64,000 nt of DNA. Origin: Eubacteriaceae bacterium (lineage in GTDB: Bacteria; Bacillota; Clostridia; Lachnospirales; Lachnospiraceae). Both the position numbers and the translations under genes were made by a program. The notes below the pieces were generated by a model. It saw only the letters and a program-made list of their open reading frames with translations. It did no database searches and was not told where the DNA came from. This document shows, piece after piece, positions 48,448-57,421 of the stretch (its first letter is position 1; each line of letters begins with the position of its first letter). Where the stretch lies: contig CABJBF010000004.1 in assembly GCA_902363805.1 (NCBI GenBank), forward strand, positions 1 to 64,000, given 5' to 3'.

Positions 48448-48754
48448 GATTGCGGTGTTAGGTGATTATGACAGTATATATGGGTTTGGTGCAATCGGAA
48501 TGGATACATTTCCGGTAACCGACCCTGAAGAGGGAATTAAAACTCTTAGAGTGTTGGCTAAAAGTGAATACGAAATTATTTATGTGACGGAAGGTCTGGC
48601 AGTACAGATTGATCATGAGATAAATAAATATAAAGAAATGCTGTCACCGGCAATAATATTAATTCCCGGCGTATTTGGAAATACCGGGAAAGGAGTTGCA
48701 GGAGTTAAGGCAAGTGTAGAACAGGCTGTAGGCAGCGATATTTTGTTTTCATAA
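48440..48754 (+). CDS. ntpG: V-type ATPase subunit F
   Basis: 104 residues with the subunit F start YKIAVLGDYDSIYGFGAIG and the core IIYVTEGLAVQI. Works with D in the rotating shaft. Overlaps subunit C by 8 bp. In the Enterococcus hirae scheme this subunit is named NtpG. Confidence 0.9.
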   Translation: MYKIAVLGDYDSIYGFGAIGMDTFPVTDPEEGIKTLRVLAKSEYEIIYVTEGLAVQIDHEINKYKEMLSPAIILIPGVFGNTGKGVAGVKASVEQAVGSDILFS

Positions 48755-48795
48755 ATTAAAGTGAAGTGATTTTATTTCACAGTAAGGAGACTAGT

Positions 48796-50562
48796 ATGAG
48801 CAAAGGAGTAATTAAGAAGGTTGCGGGACCTTTAGTTATAGCAGAAGGGATGAGAGATGCCAATATGTTTGACGTTGTAAGAGTAAGTAAAGAACGTCTT
48901 ATTGGCGAAATCATTGAAATGCATGGTGACCAGGCTTCGATTCAGGTATATGAAGAAACAGCAGGATTAGGACCGGGAGAAGAAGTTGAGTCAACAGAGG
49001 CACCATTATCTGTAGAATTAGGACCGGGACTTATAGCAAGTATATATGATGGAATTCAAAGACCACTTGATGATATTATGAAAGTGGCAGGAAACAACTT
49101 GAAAAGAGGCGTTGAAGTACCATCCCTAAAGCGAGATTTGAAATGGGATTTTGTACCTTGCATGAATGTTGGAGATGAAGTTGAAACAGGAGATGTTATT
49201 GGTACTGTAAAAGAAACAGAAGTTGTAACTCAGAAGATAATGATTCCATATGGAATTAAAGGAAAAATAAAATCAATAACAGCCGGAAATTATACAGTTA
49301 CAGAGACAGTTGCAGTTGTAGAGACAAAAGACGGCGATAAAGAAATTACATTAATGCAGAAATGGCCGGTTAGAAAAGGAAGACCATATGCAAAGAAACT
49401 TCCACCAACAAAACCATTGGTAACAGGTCAGAGAGTAGTAGATACATTATTCCCAATTGCAAGAGGCGGTGTAGCAGCAGTTCCGGGACCATTTGGTTCA
49501 GGAAAAACAGTAATTCAGCATCAGTTGGCAAAATGGGCAGAGGCAGATATTGTTGTATACATTGGTTGTGGAGAACGTGGAAATGAGATGACAGATGTAC
49601 TTAATGAATTTCCGGAATTAAAGGACCCAAAGACAGGACGTTCCCTGATGGAGAGAACAGTATTAATAGCAAATACATCAGATATGCCTGTTGCAGCCAG
49701 AGAAGCTTCTATTTATACAGGAATTACAATTGCTGAGTATTTTAGAGATATGGGATATTCAGTAGCACTTATGGCAGATTCAACTTCAAGATGGGCAGAA
49801 GCACTTCGTGAAATGTCAGGACGACTCGAAGAAATGCCTGGAGAAGAAGGTTATCCGGCATATTTAGGTTCAAGACTTGCTCAGTTTTATGAAAGAGCAG
49901 GTGAGGTTATTTCACTTGGAAAAGAAGGAAGAGAAGGAGCACTTTCGGTAATTGGAGCTGTATCTCCTCCGGGTGGTGATATTTCAGAACCTGTGTCTCA
50001 GGCTACACTTCGTATCGTAAAGGTATTCTGGGGACTTGATTCAGCATTAGCTTATAAGAGACATTTTCCTGCAATTAACTGGTTAACAAGTTATTCCTTA
50101 TATGTAGATAATATAGGAAAATGGTTCGAAGAAAATGTATCAGAAGAATGGCTTAAATTAAGACAGGAGCTTATGAGTCTCTTGCAGGATGAAGCACAGT
50201 TGGAAGAAATTGTAAAAATGGTAGGTATGGATGCGCTTTCAGCACCTGACAGACTAAAAATGGAAGCAACAAGATCAATAAGAGAGGATTTCTTACATCA
50301 GAACTCATTCCATGAGATAGACACATATACTTCTCTTAATAAACAATATTTGATGATGAAATTAGTACTTGGATATTATTATGAGGCAAATGAAGCTCTT
50401 ACAAATGGTGCTTCAATTGACAAATTAATAGCACTTCCAATAAGAGAACAAATCGGAAGATTTAAGTATACTAAGGAAGAAGATATTCAGAGTAGATATG
50501 ATGAAATCTTAAAGGAACTTGAAATTCAGGTTGCAGGAGCATTTGATAAGGAGGACTTCTAA
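48796..50562 (+). CDS. ntpA: V-type ATPase catalytic subunit A
   Basis: 588 residues. Walker A GPFGSGKT lies near 231-238, with the catalytic Glu in [13 protein letters not shown]. The large non-homologous insertion typical of A subunits lies between the N-terminal barrel and the nucleotide domain. Start 48796 follows TAAGGAGAC; the frame from 48766 has no ribosome site. Confidence 0.98.
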   Translation: MSKGVIKKVAGPLVIAEGMRDANMFDVVRVSKERLIGEIIEMHGDQASIQVYEETAGLGPGEEVESTEAPLSVELGPGLIASIYDGIQRPLDDIMKVAGNNLKRGVEVPSLKRDLKWDFVPCMNVGDEVETGDVIGTVKETEVVTQKIMIPYGIKGKIKSITAGNYTVTETVAVVETKDGDKEITLMQKWPVRKGRPYAKKLPPTKPLVTGQRVVDTLFPIARGGVAAVPGPFGSGKTVIQHQLAKWAEADIVVYIGCGERGNEMTDVLNEFPELKDPKTGRSLMERTVLIANTSDMPVAAREASIYTGITIAEYFRDMGYSVALMADSTSRWAEALREMSGRLEEMPGEEGYPAYLGSRLAQFYERAGEVISLGKEGREGALSVIGAVSPPGGDISEPVSQATLRIVKVFWGLDSALAYKRHFPAINWLTSYSLYVDNIGKWFEENVSEEWLKLRQELMSLLQDEAQLEEIVKMVGMDALSAPDRLKMEATRSIREDFLHQNSFHEIDTYTSLNKQYLMMKLVLGYYYEANEALTNGASIDKLIALPIREQIGRFKYTKEEDIQSRYDEILKELEIQVAGAFDKEDF

Positions 50563-50563
50563 T

Positions 50564-51937
50564 ATGGCAAAGGAATATAGAACAATTCAGGAAGTAGCAG
50601 GTCCTTTGATGCTTGTTAGGGACGTAGAAAATGTTACTTACGATGAACTTGGAGAAATAGAACTTGCAAATGGTGAAACAAGACGTTGTAAAGTACTTGA
50701 AATAGATGGCAAAAATGCATTGGTCCAGTTATTTGAAAGTTCTACTGGAATTAACCTTTCAAACAGTAAAGTAAGATTTTTAGGCCGAAGCATGGAACTT
50801 GGTGTTTCGGAAGATATGCTTGGAAGAGTATTTGACGGATTAGGTAACCCAATAGATGACGGACCCGCAATTCTTCCGGAAGAGAGAAGAGATATTAATG
50901 GTGTACCTATGAATCCGGCAGCAAGAAATTACCCTTCAGAATTTATTGAAACAGGAATTTCAGCAATTGATGGATTAAACACATTAGTAAGAGGACAGAA
51001 ATTGCCAATTTTCTCAGCTTCAGGTCTTCCACATGCACAGTTAGCAGCGCAGATTGCAAGACAGGCAAAGGTAAAAGGAAAAGATGAACAGTTCGCCGTA
51101 GTATTTGCAGCTATGGGTATAACATTTGAAGAGGCAAATTATTTTATAGATAGTTTCAAAGAAACAGGAGCGATTGATAGAACAGTATTGTTTATAAATT
51201 TAGCAAATGACCCGGCTGTTGAACGTATTGCCACACCGAAAATGGCATTGACTGCAGCAGAATATCTTGCATTTGAAAAAGGAATGCATGTTCTTGTAAT
51301 TCTTACGGATATTACTAACTATGCAGATGCTTTAAGAGAAATTTCTGCAGCAAGAAAAGAAGTTCCAGGACGTAGAGGATATCCGGGATATATGTATACT
51401 GATTTGGCAACGATGTATGAAAGAGCAGGACGTCAGAGAGGTAAAGACGGTAGCGTAACAATGATTCCTATTCTTACAATGCCTGAAGATGATAAGACAC
51501 ATCCAATTCCTGACCTTACAGGATATATAACTGAAGGACAGATTATTTTAAGCCGTGAGCTTTACAGAAAAGGCATTCAGCCACCAATAGATGTTCTTCC
51601 ATCGCTTTCAAGACTTAAAGATAAAGGCATTGGGGAAGGAAAAACAAGAGCAGATCATTCAAATGTAATGAACCAGTTGTTTTCAGCATATGCAAGAGGT
51701 AAGGATGCTAAAGAACTGATGGTTATTTTAGGTGAGGCAGCACTTTCAGAAACAGACAGAATTTATGCAAAATTTGCTGATGAATTTGAAAAGAAGTATG
51801 TATCACAGGGATACCAGTCAGACAGAAGCATTGAGGAAACAATGGATATAGGATGGGAATTGCTTAATATTTTGCCTCGTGCAGAACTTAAACGTATTGA
51901 TGATAAATATCTTGATATGTATTACAAAGAAAAATAA
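50564..51937 (+). CDS. ntpB: V-type ATPase regulatory subunit B
   Basis: 457 residues. The P-loop position is degenerate ([18 protein letters not shown]), as in all B subunits. It supplies the Arg finger region ([18 protein letters not shown]). Start 50564 follows AAGGAGG inside the end of ntpA; the two genes are one base apart. Confidence 0.98.
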   Translation: MAKEYRTIQEVAGPLMLVRDVENVTYDELGEIELANGETRRCKVLEIDGKNALVQLFESSTGINLSNSKVRFLGRSMELGVSEDMLGRVFDGLGNPIDDGPAILPEERRDINGVPMNPAARNYPSEFIETGISAIDGLNTLVRGQKLPIFSASGLPHAQLAAQIARQAKVKGKDEQFAVVFAAMGITFEEANYFIDSFKETGAIDRTVLFINLANDPAVERIATPKMALTAAEYLAFEKGMHVLVILTDITNYADALREISAARKEVPGRRGYPGYMYTDLATMYERAGRQRGKDGSVTMIPILTMPEDDKTHPIPDLTGYITEGQIILSRELYRKGIQPPIDVLPSLSRLKDKGIGEGKTRADHSNVMNQLFSAYARGKDAKELMVILGEAALSETDRIYAKFADEFEKKYVSQGYQSDRSIEETMDIGWELLNILPRAELKRIDDKYLDMYYKEK

Positions 51938-51974
51938 GTGATACAAAAAAGCGTTTAGAAAGCGAGGTGAGAGA

Positions 51975-52631
51975 ATGGCAAACACTCAGGTTAATCCTAC
52001 AAGAATGGAATTGACGAAACAGAAGAAGAAACTTGTATCTGCAGTAAAGGGACATAAACTTTTAAAAGATAAAAGAGATGAGCTTATGAGACAGTTTTTG
52101 GATTTGGCAAGAGAAAATATGGAACTTAGACTTAAGGTTGAAAAAGCCATAAATAATGCTAATACTAATTTTGTTGTCGCTAAGGCAGGAATGAATATTG
52201 AAACATTAACAACAGCATTAATGGCAACAAAACAAAAACTTGAATTGAATGTAGATAAAAAAAATATAATGAGTGTAGATATTCCGGTATATTCTGTTAA
52301 GTCGAAAACAGCTAATCCAAATGACATATATTCTTACGGATTTGCATTTACAACAGGAGACTTAGATGATGCAGTCACATCTCTCGCAGATATCAGAGAA
52401 GATATGGTACGATTAGCACAGATTGAAAAATCATGTCAGTTGCTTTCAAGTGAAATCGAGAAAACAAGAAGAAGAGTTAATGCCTTAGAACATGTTATAA
52501 TTCCTGAGGCACAGAAAAATATAAAGTATATTACTATGAAATTAGATGAAAATGAACGAAGCACACAGATTCGATTAATGAAAGTAAAAGATATGATGTT
52601 AGAGGAAGCACATCATTATAAAGAAAAATAA
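51975..52631 (+). CDS. ntpD: V-type ATPase subunit D (central rotor shaft)
   Basis: 218 residues, two long antiparallel helices: NPTRMELTKQKKKLVSAVKGHKLLKDKRDELMRQF at the start and RRRVNALEHVIIPEAQKNIKYI near the end, both family signatures. Last gene of the operon (order H-I-K-E-C-F-A-B-D). Ribosome site GCGAGGTGAGAG. Confidence 0.96.
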   Translation: MANTQVNPTRMELTKQKKKLVSAVKGHKLLKDKRDELMRQFLDLARENMELRLKVEKAINNANTNFVVAKAGMNIETLTTALMATKQKLELNVDKKNIMSVDIPVYSVKSKTANPNDIYSYGFAFTTGDLDDAVTSLADIREDMVRLAQIEKSCQLLSSEIEKTRRRVNALEHVIIPEAQKNIKYITMKLDENERSTQIRLMKVKDMMLEEAHHYKEK

Positions 52632-52646
52632 ATATAGTTATTTTAT

Positions 52647-52747
52647 GTAGCGAACAAATGGAATTTTGTTTTACATCAAAAAGTAAATACTAAAATTATG
52701 TAAGGTTACTTTTAGTGATGTAAGATAAATTTGTTTGCTACTTTTTT
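52647..52747 (+). terminator. Long terminator of the ATPase operon
   Basis: GTAGCGAACAAA pairs with TTTGTTTGCTAC (one mismatch), enclosing a second stem TTACATCAAAAAGTAA/TTACTTTTAGTGATGTAA, then a T run. The remaining bases up to 52957 carry the EPS promoter. Confidence 0.85.
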
Positions 52748-52844
52748 ATTTATGGACTATAAAACATTGGTTATGAGTGTGTTGACCATAGTTTTAATAA
52801 GGTATAAAAACAGAAAGCAAAGGTAGGGATAGAAAGGCTTTTAC

Positions 52845-52873
52845 TTGACAGTTATGATTTTTTAAAATATCAT
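52845..52873 (+). promoter_or_regulatory. Sigma-A promoter of the EPS control operon
   Basis: TTGACA, 17 nt, TATCAT, about 80 bp before the cpsB-like gene. A weaker TTGACC/TATAAA pair (15-nt gap) lies 60 bp further upstream. Confidence 0.75.
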
Positions 52874-52956
52874 ATATAAAGTAAAAGATTATTGGGGATA
52901 TTAAGCCTAACAATAGTGTATGAATTACTTGATTTTCGAAATAAAAGGAGGCAGAA

Positions 52957-53673
52957 ATGATTGATTTTCATTCTCATGTATTGCCTGGTATAGATGATGG
53001 AAGCAGTTGCGAGGAGGAATCACTTGACATGCTTCGTATAGCAAAGAGTCAAGGAGTTATTACAATGTTAGCAACTCCTCATTTTTATGCTCAAAATAAT
53101 TCAGTCGGACATTTCCTAAAAGACAGAGAAAAGTCATTTAATAAATTAAAAGCATGTACCGAATACATGAAAGATGATGCGTATCCTGCTATAAAGCTTG
53201 GAGCTGAGGTGTGTTATTTTAATGGAATAGGACAGGCAAGAGAATTGGAAAAACTGTGTATAGAAGATACAGATGCGATTCTACTCGAGCTTCCTTTCAC
53301 ACAATGGAACAAATTTGTTTTGCAGGATGTCATAATGCTGATGGAAGAGAGACATATTACGGTTATTTTGGCACATATAGAAAGATTTTATGCTTTTCAG
53401 ACAAGGAAAAAAATTTGGAAGGAAATGCTTGAATTACCTGTTATTTTTCAGGTAAATGCAGATTTTCATGACAATAGAAAGAAAAGAAAAGTCGTAAAAA
53501 AGTTAATAGAAAGTGATAAACCTCTTATTTTAGGAAGTGATTGTCATAATGTTGAGAACCGAAAACCAAATCTTATAAGCGGATATGATTATATATCAGA
53601 TAAATATGGTAAAAAGATGGTTGAACAAATAGATAATCTGGGAAGAGAAGTGCTTGGATTTGATACTAAATAA
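52957..53673 (+). CDS. CpsB/YwqE-type PHP protein-tyrosine phosphatase
   Basis: 238 residues. The metal-binding PHP motifs are clear: IDFHSHVLPGIDDGS, ATPHFY, LGAEVCYF, LAHIERF and LGSDCHN. Such enzymes dephosphorylate the CpsD-type tyrosine kinase that controls polysaccharide export; that kinase lies three genes downstream. Ribosome site AGGAGGCAG. First gene of a four-gene operon. Confidence 0.92.
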   Translation: MIDFHSHVLPGIDDGSSCEEESLDMLRIAKSQGVITMLATPHFYAQNNSVGHFLKDREKSFNKLKACTEYMKDDAYPAIKLGAEVCYFNGIGQARELEKLCIEDTDAILLELPFTQWNKFVLQDVIMLMEERHITVILAHIERFYAFQTRKKIWKEMLELPVIFQVNADFHDNRKKRKVVKKLIESDKPLILGSDCHNVENRKPNLISGYDYISDKYGKKMVEQIDNLGREVLGFDTK

Positions 53674-53694
53674 AATTGATAGGGTGTTAATCAA

Positions 53695-54735
53695 ATGAAA
53701 AAGAAAAGAAAAAAATACATAAAAATTGCTGCAGGTATATTGATATTCATATTATTTATTATAGCTTTTGGATATGGACTCCAGTATATTGATAATAAGA
53801 CGGAAAAGACGAATGTTTCGGATGAGGATTCTATTAATGACTGGAATGTTCAGGTCGCAAGAGGAAAAATAAAGCTTAATAAGAAAAAATATGATTATTA
53901 TCATGATTTTGAAAATTACCTTCTTATTGGAACAGATGCTTCAGGAAATGATGGAGAAGGCGATGAATATCAGGGCAGTATGGCAGATTTTTTAATGCTT
54001 GTTATTGTTGATAAAACAGATGGAACTTATAGTTTTCTGCAATTTAACAGAGATACCATGACAGAGATATCGTTAATTAATCATGATGGTAAGGGGGCTG
54101 CAACAGCTACTATTCAGTTGTGTACAGCACATTGGTATGGAGGAACTAAAGAACAGAGCTGTAAGAATACAGTAAAAGCTGTAAAGAAACTGTTAGGCGG
54201 TATGGAAATTAATGGCTATTATGAACTTAACATGAGTGAAATTCCTACACTTAATCAAATTGTCGGTGGAGTTACAGTAACATTAGAAGAAGATTTTACA
54301 GACAAATATCCTGAAATGAAAAAAGGAGCAACATTACAACTTACTGATGATGAAGCATATGCTTATGTACATGACAGATATGGTGTTGGCGATGAAGAAA
54401 ATGCATCAAGAATGAAGCGACAACAACAGTATATGACAGGCTTCTTCAAAAAATTACAGGATAAAATTAAGTCAAACAGTAATTATACAACTGAAATATT
54501 TGAACAATTACAGGATAAAGCAACTACAGATATAACGGTTGGAACAATATCAAACATAAGCAACATATTTGCAAGTGGAACAAACAAGGGAATATATGAA
54601 TTGCAGGGAGAATCAAAAGTTGGTCAGTCATTAGGTGATGATCTTGATCATATGGAATTTTACGTAGATAAAGATTCTATGGTTACAACTATGGAGGATT
54701 TATTTGGAATAAAGGAACATAATAATAAAGAGTAA
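53695..54735 (+). CDS. LytR-CpsA-Psr family glycopolymer transferase
   Basis: 346 residues: a basic start, one membrane helix (about 9-27), then an extracellular LCP domain (about 75-260). Conserved points are FLQFNRDTMTEI with Arg/Asp contacting the pyrophosphate, and YVHDRYGVGDEENASRMKRQQQYM with the RMKRQ motif. LCP enzymes attach polymers from undecaprenyl-pyrophosphate to peptidoglycan. Located 21 bp after the phosphatase. Confidence 0.92.
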   Translation: MKKKRKKYIKIAAGILIFILFIIAFGYGLQYIDNKTEKTNVSDEDSINDWNVQVARGKIKLNKKKYDYYHDFENYLLIGTDASGNDGEGDEYQGSMADFLMLVIVDKTDGTYSFLQFNRDTMTEISLINHDGKGAATATIQLCTAHWYGGTKEQSCKNTVKAVKKLLGGMEINGYYELNMSEIPTLNQIVGGVTVTLEEDFTDKYPEMKKGATLQLTDDEAYAYVHDRYGVGDEENASRMKRQQQYMTGFFKKLQDKIKSNSNYTTEIFEQLQDKATTDITVGTISNISNIFASGTNKGIYELQGESKVGQSLGDDLDHMEFYVDKDSMVTTMEDLFGIKEHNNKE

Positions 54736-54747
54736 AGGAAAGAAAAA

Positions 54748-55515
54748 ATGAAACAACAGGTAAATAAGATTAATATGAATGAAAAAGAAGATGAAGTGGA
54801 AATTAATCTTTTAGACTTATTTAACTATTACCGCAAAAAGATTATTTTTATCATAATTGGTTTTGTAGTTGGAGCTATAATTGCAGGTCTTGGAACAAAA
54901 TTTTTAATAACACCAAAGTACACTGCTACAGCTAAAGTATACATGGTATCTGCTTCAAACAATTCAGTAGTTAACCTTGCAGATTTGAGTATAGGAACTT
55001 CATTGTCAGAAGATTATGCAGAATTGTTACATGTACGTCCTATAGTAGAAGCAGTAAGCAAGGAAAATGATTTAGGATATTCATATGAACAGCTTAACGG
55101 AATGATTAGTATTTCTACAGTAGAAGATACACGTATTTTGAAAATATCAGCTGTTAGCACTAAACCAAAGGAAGCTAAGATTATAGCTAATGCATTGGCT
55201 GAAAAGGCAGTTACTGAAATTCCTAAATTAATGGGAACTACAGCACCAAATATTGCAGAAAGAGCAATTACACCTAAATTTAAAAGTTCACCAAGCCTTA
55301 AGAAGAATACAATGATGGGTGCACTTGGAGGAATGGTTTTAGTATTAGCAGTATTGACATTCTTATTTATTACCGATGATACAATTAAGACAGAAGAAGA
55401 TATTGAAAAATATTTAGAAATTATTCCACTTACTGTTATTCCTGATGGAAATGTGAAATATGGTGCATATAGCAATTATGCAAAAGGAAAAAAATATTAT
55501 ACACCGAAAAAATAA
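54748..55515 (+). CDS. Wzz/CapA-type chain-length and kinase-activating membrane protein
   Basis: 255 residues with two membrane helices (about 35-55 and 190-210) around an extracellular Wzz domain that is short compared with Proteobacterial Wzz. The start EVEINLLDLFNYYRKKIIFIIIG is typical. The cytoplasmic tail should activate the CpsD kinase. Oddly, this tail holds five Tyr in 15 residues (YGAYSNYAKGKKYY). Located 12 bp after the LCP gene. Confidence 0.9.
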   Translation: MKQQVNKINMNEKEDEVEINLLDLFNYYRKKIIFIIIGFVVGAIIAGLGTKFLITPKYTATAKVYMVSASNNSVVNLADLSIGTSLSEDYAELLHVRPIVEAVSKENDLGYSYEQLNGMISISTVEDTRILKISAVSTKPKEAKIIANALAEKAVTEIPKLMGTTAPNIAERAITPKFKSSPSLKKNTMMGALGGMVLVLAVLTFLFITDDTIKTEEDIEKYLEIIPLTVIPDGNVKYGAYSNYAKGKKYYTPKK

Positions 55516-55533
55516 GCTTGAGGAGAAAGTAAA

Positions 55534-56220
55534 ATGAATAAAATTAAAATGGATTCAATACAGGAAATTCCTTATGCTGTAGAAGAATCAATAAACCGTC
55601 TTCGTATAAATGTCAGCTTTTTAGGAAATGAAATAAAGAAAATTATGGTTGTAAGTACATTGCCAAATGAAGGTAAAAGTTTTGTTACAATGCAGATATG
55701 GAAACAGATGGCTAATGCCGGAATTAAGTCAGTGTTAGTTGATGCTGATATGAGAAATTCAGTATTAGTGAAGAAAAATGATATGGAGCGTCAGGATGGG
55801 AAAGAAATGAAAGGTCTTACAAATTATCTTGCAGGAGATTTTTCATTGGATGAAGTTACATATGAAAGTCCGTTTGAAAATGGAGACATTATTCCGAATG
55901 TAGAAAATATAATTAATCCATCAATGTTACTTGAAGGTGACAAATTTGGAAATATGTTAAATGAACTTTCAAAAGATTACAGATATGTATTTGTAGATGC
56001 ACCACCACTAGGACTTGTTTCGGATGCTGAAAAAATTGGAAGCATGTGTGATGGAGCGATTCTTGTTATAAGAAGTGGAGAAACCACAAGAGCAGAAGTT
56101 AAGAATTCAATAAAACAGCTTGAAAGATCAGGATGTAAAATATTAGGAGTGGTTTTAAACCGTGCAACAGATTTGAAAAATAAATACAGTAAACAGAAAT
56201 ATTATAGTGGTAAATATTAA
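55534..56220 (+). CDS. CpsD/CapB-type bacterial tyrosine kinase
   Basis: 228 residues. Walker A reads STLPNEGKSF (about 42-51), Walker A' VLVDADMR and Walker B YVFVDAPP, as in BY-kinases. The C-terminal tail KYSKQKYYSGKY is the expected tyrosine autophosphorylation cluster. Partner of the adaptor encoded directly upstream and substrate of the PHP phosphatase. No glycosyltransferase, flippase or polymerase gene follows, so the polysaccharide genes must lie elsewhere. Confidence 0.92.
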   Translation: MNKIKMDSIQEIPYAVEESINRLRINVSFLGNEIKKIMVVSTLPNEGKSFVTMQIWKQMANAGIKSVLVDADMRNSVLVKKNDMERQDGKEMKGLTNYLAGDFSLDEVTYESPFENGDIIPNVENIINPSMLLEGDKFGNMLNELSKDYRYVFVDAPPLGLVSDAEKIGSMCDGAILVIRSGETTRAEVKNSIKQLERSGCKILGVVLNRATDLKNKYSKQKYYSGKY

Positions 56221-56320
56221 TAAGTTATAATACTAAGAAAAAATGTATTAATAATACACAATATTTATGTATAAATTTTACCGAAAATGTCAAAAATATA
56301 TAGTTTTATATAAAAAAGTA

Positions 56321-56349
56321 TTTAAAAAGACACTCTTTAGTAGTATAAT
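56321..56349 (+). promoter_or_regulatory. Promoter of the secreted Lys-rich protein gene
   Basis: TTTAAA, 17 nt, TATAAT. The leader of about 110 nt contains an ATCGAC/GTCGAT hairpin (around 56397-56417). Confidence 0.65.
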
Positions 56350-56466
56350 GTGCCTATGGTGAGCTTTTATGATTGTAAAAAGTTTGCTATAGGGCAATCG
56401 ACTTGGCTTTGGTCGATGTTGTGAATTAATAAATAAAGCTCAATAGAGGACAGGAGGAACTTAATA

Positions 56467-57018
56467 ATGATGAAGAAGTTATTGAAAGAAGTTGCTGTAT
56501 TAGCAATGGCAGCAGTAGTAGCAGTTAGTTCAGTTTCAGGAGTACAGGCAGCAGTTGCAAGTCCGACAGTAAGTGTTGTACCAGTTGATAAGAAGAATGT
56601 TACAACTACAGAAGGCAACAATGTAGATACTAAGGCTGATGGAACAGCTGAAATTAACGATGTTACAGTTAATAAGAATATTGCTACAGTACCTGGCACA
56701 GTAACAGTTGATAGGGTAACTTACACAGTAACAGTAATTAAGGCTAAAGCATTTGCTAAGACAGCTAAGAAAGCTAAAAAGATTGTAATTCCAGCTACAA
56801 TTAAGAGAGTTAACAAGATGGGATTCACAGGAGCTAAGAAAGTAAAGAAGATTATTGTTAAAGGAACAAAGAGCTTCACAGTAAAGAAAGGTGCTTTCAA
56901 GGGATTAAATTCAGCTAAGATTACAGTTAAAGTTAATAAGAAGATGAAAGCTAAAGAATTCAAGAAATTAAAGAAGAATTTAAAGAAAGCCGGATTCAAG
57001 GGAAAAGTTACAAAATAA
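56467..57018 (+). CDS. Secreted Lys-rich protein with leucine-rich (BspA/LRR_5-like) repeats
   Basis: 183 residues. A clear signal peptide ends near VQA|AVA (about residue 28). A Thr/Val-rich segment follows, then LRR_5-like repeats typical of Lachnospiraceae surface proteins (IKAKAFAKTAKKAKKIVIPATIKRVNKMGF, FTVKKGAFKGLNSAKITVKVNKK). The C-terminus is extremely basic (MKAKEFKKLKKNLKKAGFKGKVTK). No LPXTG or other anchor is seen; binding to anionic wall polymer by charge is possible. Strong AGGAGG site and its own promoter suggest high expression. A terminator separates it from the RRE/ABC genes. Confidence 0.8.
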   Translation: MMKKLLKEVAVLAMAAVVAVSSVSGVQAAVASPTVSVVPVDKKNVTTTEGNNVDTKADGTAEINDVTVNKNIATVPGTVTVDRVTYTVTVIKAKAFAKTAKKAKKIVIPATIKRVNKMGFTGAKKVKKIIVKGTKSFTVKKGAFKGLNSAKITVKVNKKMKAKEFKKLKKNLKKAGFKGKVTK

Positions 57019-57034
57019 TAATAATTACATAAAG

Positions 57035-57066
57035 AAAAGGAGCTTTGAAAGCTCCTTTTCTTTTTA
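57035..57066 (+). terminator. Terminator between the secreted protein and the RRE gene
   Basis: AAAAGGAGCTTT/AAAGCTCCTTTT with a single-base loop (in practice a few bases), then CTTTTT. No new promoter is obvious before the next gene, so partial readthrough may supply the RRE and ABC genes. Confidence 0.88.
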
Positions 57067-57081
57067 TAGAAGGAGAATGAA

Positions 57082-57345
57082 ATGAAGATAAAAGAAGGGT
57101 TTATTTTAAGAAAAGTAGGAGGAAGTAACGTAATTGTTCCTACAGGAAATGAGACAAACGAATTTAATGGAATGATAACAACAAATGATACAGGTGCATT
57201 TATATTTGAAAAATTACAAAGTGGAATGAATAGTGATGAAATAGTCAAAACGATAACTGAAGAGTTTGAAATAGACAGTGAAACTGCAACGAAGGACGTA
57301 GAAAAATTCATTGAGAAAATGAAAGACGCAAATATATTTGAATAG
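57082..57345 (+). CDS. PqqD-family RRE (RiPP recognition element) protein
   Basis: 87 residues matching the PqqD pattern: EGFILRKVGGSNVIVPTGNE, FNGMITTNDTGAFIFEKLQ, then EIVKTITEEFEID...VEKFIEKMKDANIF. Stand-alone PqqD proteins bind leader peptides of RiPP precursors and bring them to modifying enzymes. No radical-SAM enzyme, cyclase or peptidase is adjacent; only an ABC exporter follows. Ribosome site AAGGAG is good. The precursor is unknown. Confidence 0.88.
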   Translation: MKIKEGFILRKVGGSNVIVPTGNETNEFNGMITTNDTGAFIFEKLQSGMNSDEIVKTITEEFEIDSETATKDVEKFIEKMKDANIFE

Positions 57346-57421
57346 TTATTCTGGCAAAAAAAAGGATAACTGATTACAAATATATTATTTATAATAATAG
57401 AGAAAGAATTTGATTTAGATA

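Noticed and set aside
56721-57311. 196-codon minus-strand frame across the secreted protein, terminator and RRE gene
   Set aside because: It spans three well-supported features on the other strand, is Phe/Ser/Leu-rich as antisense of Lys-rich coding DNA, and lacks a ribosome site.
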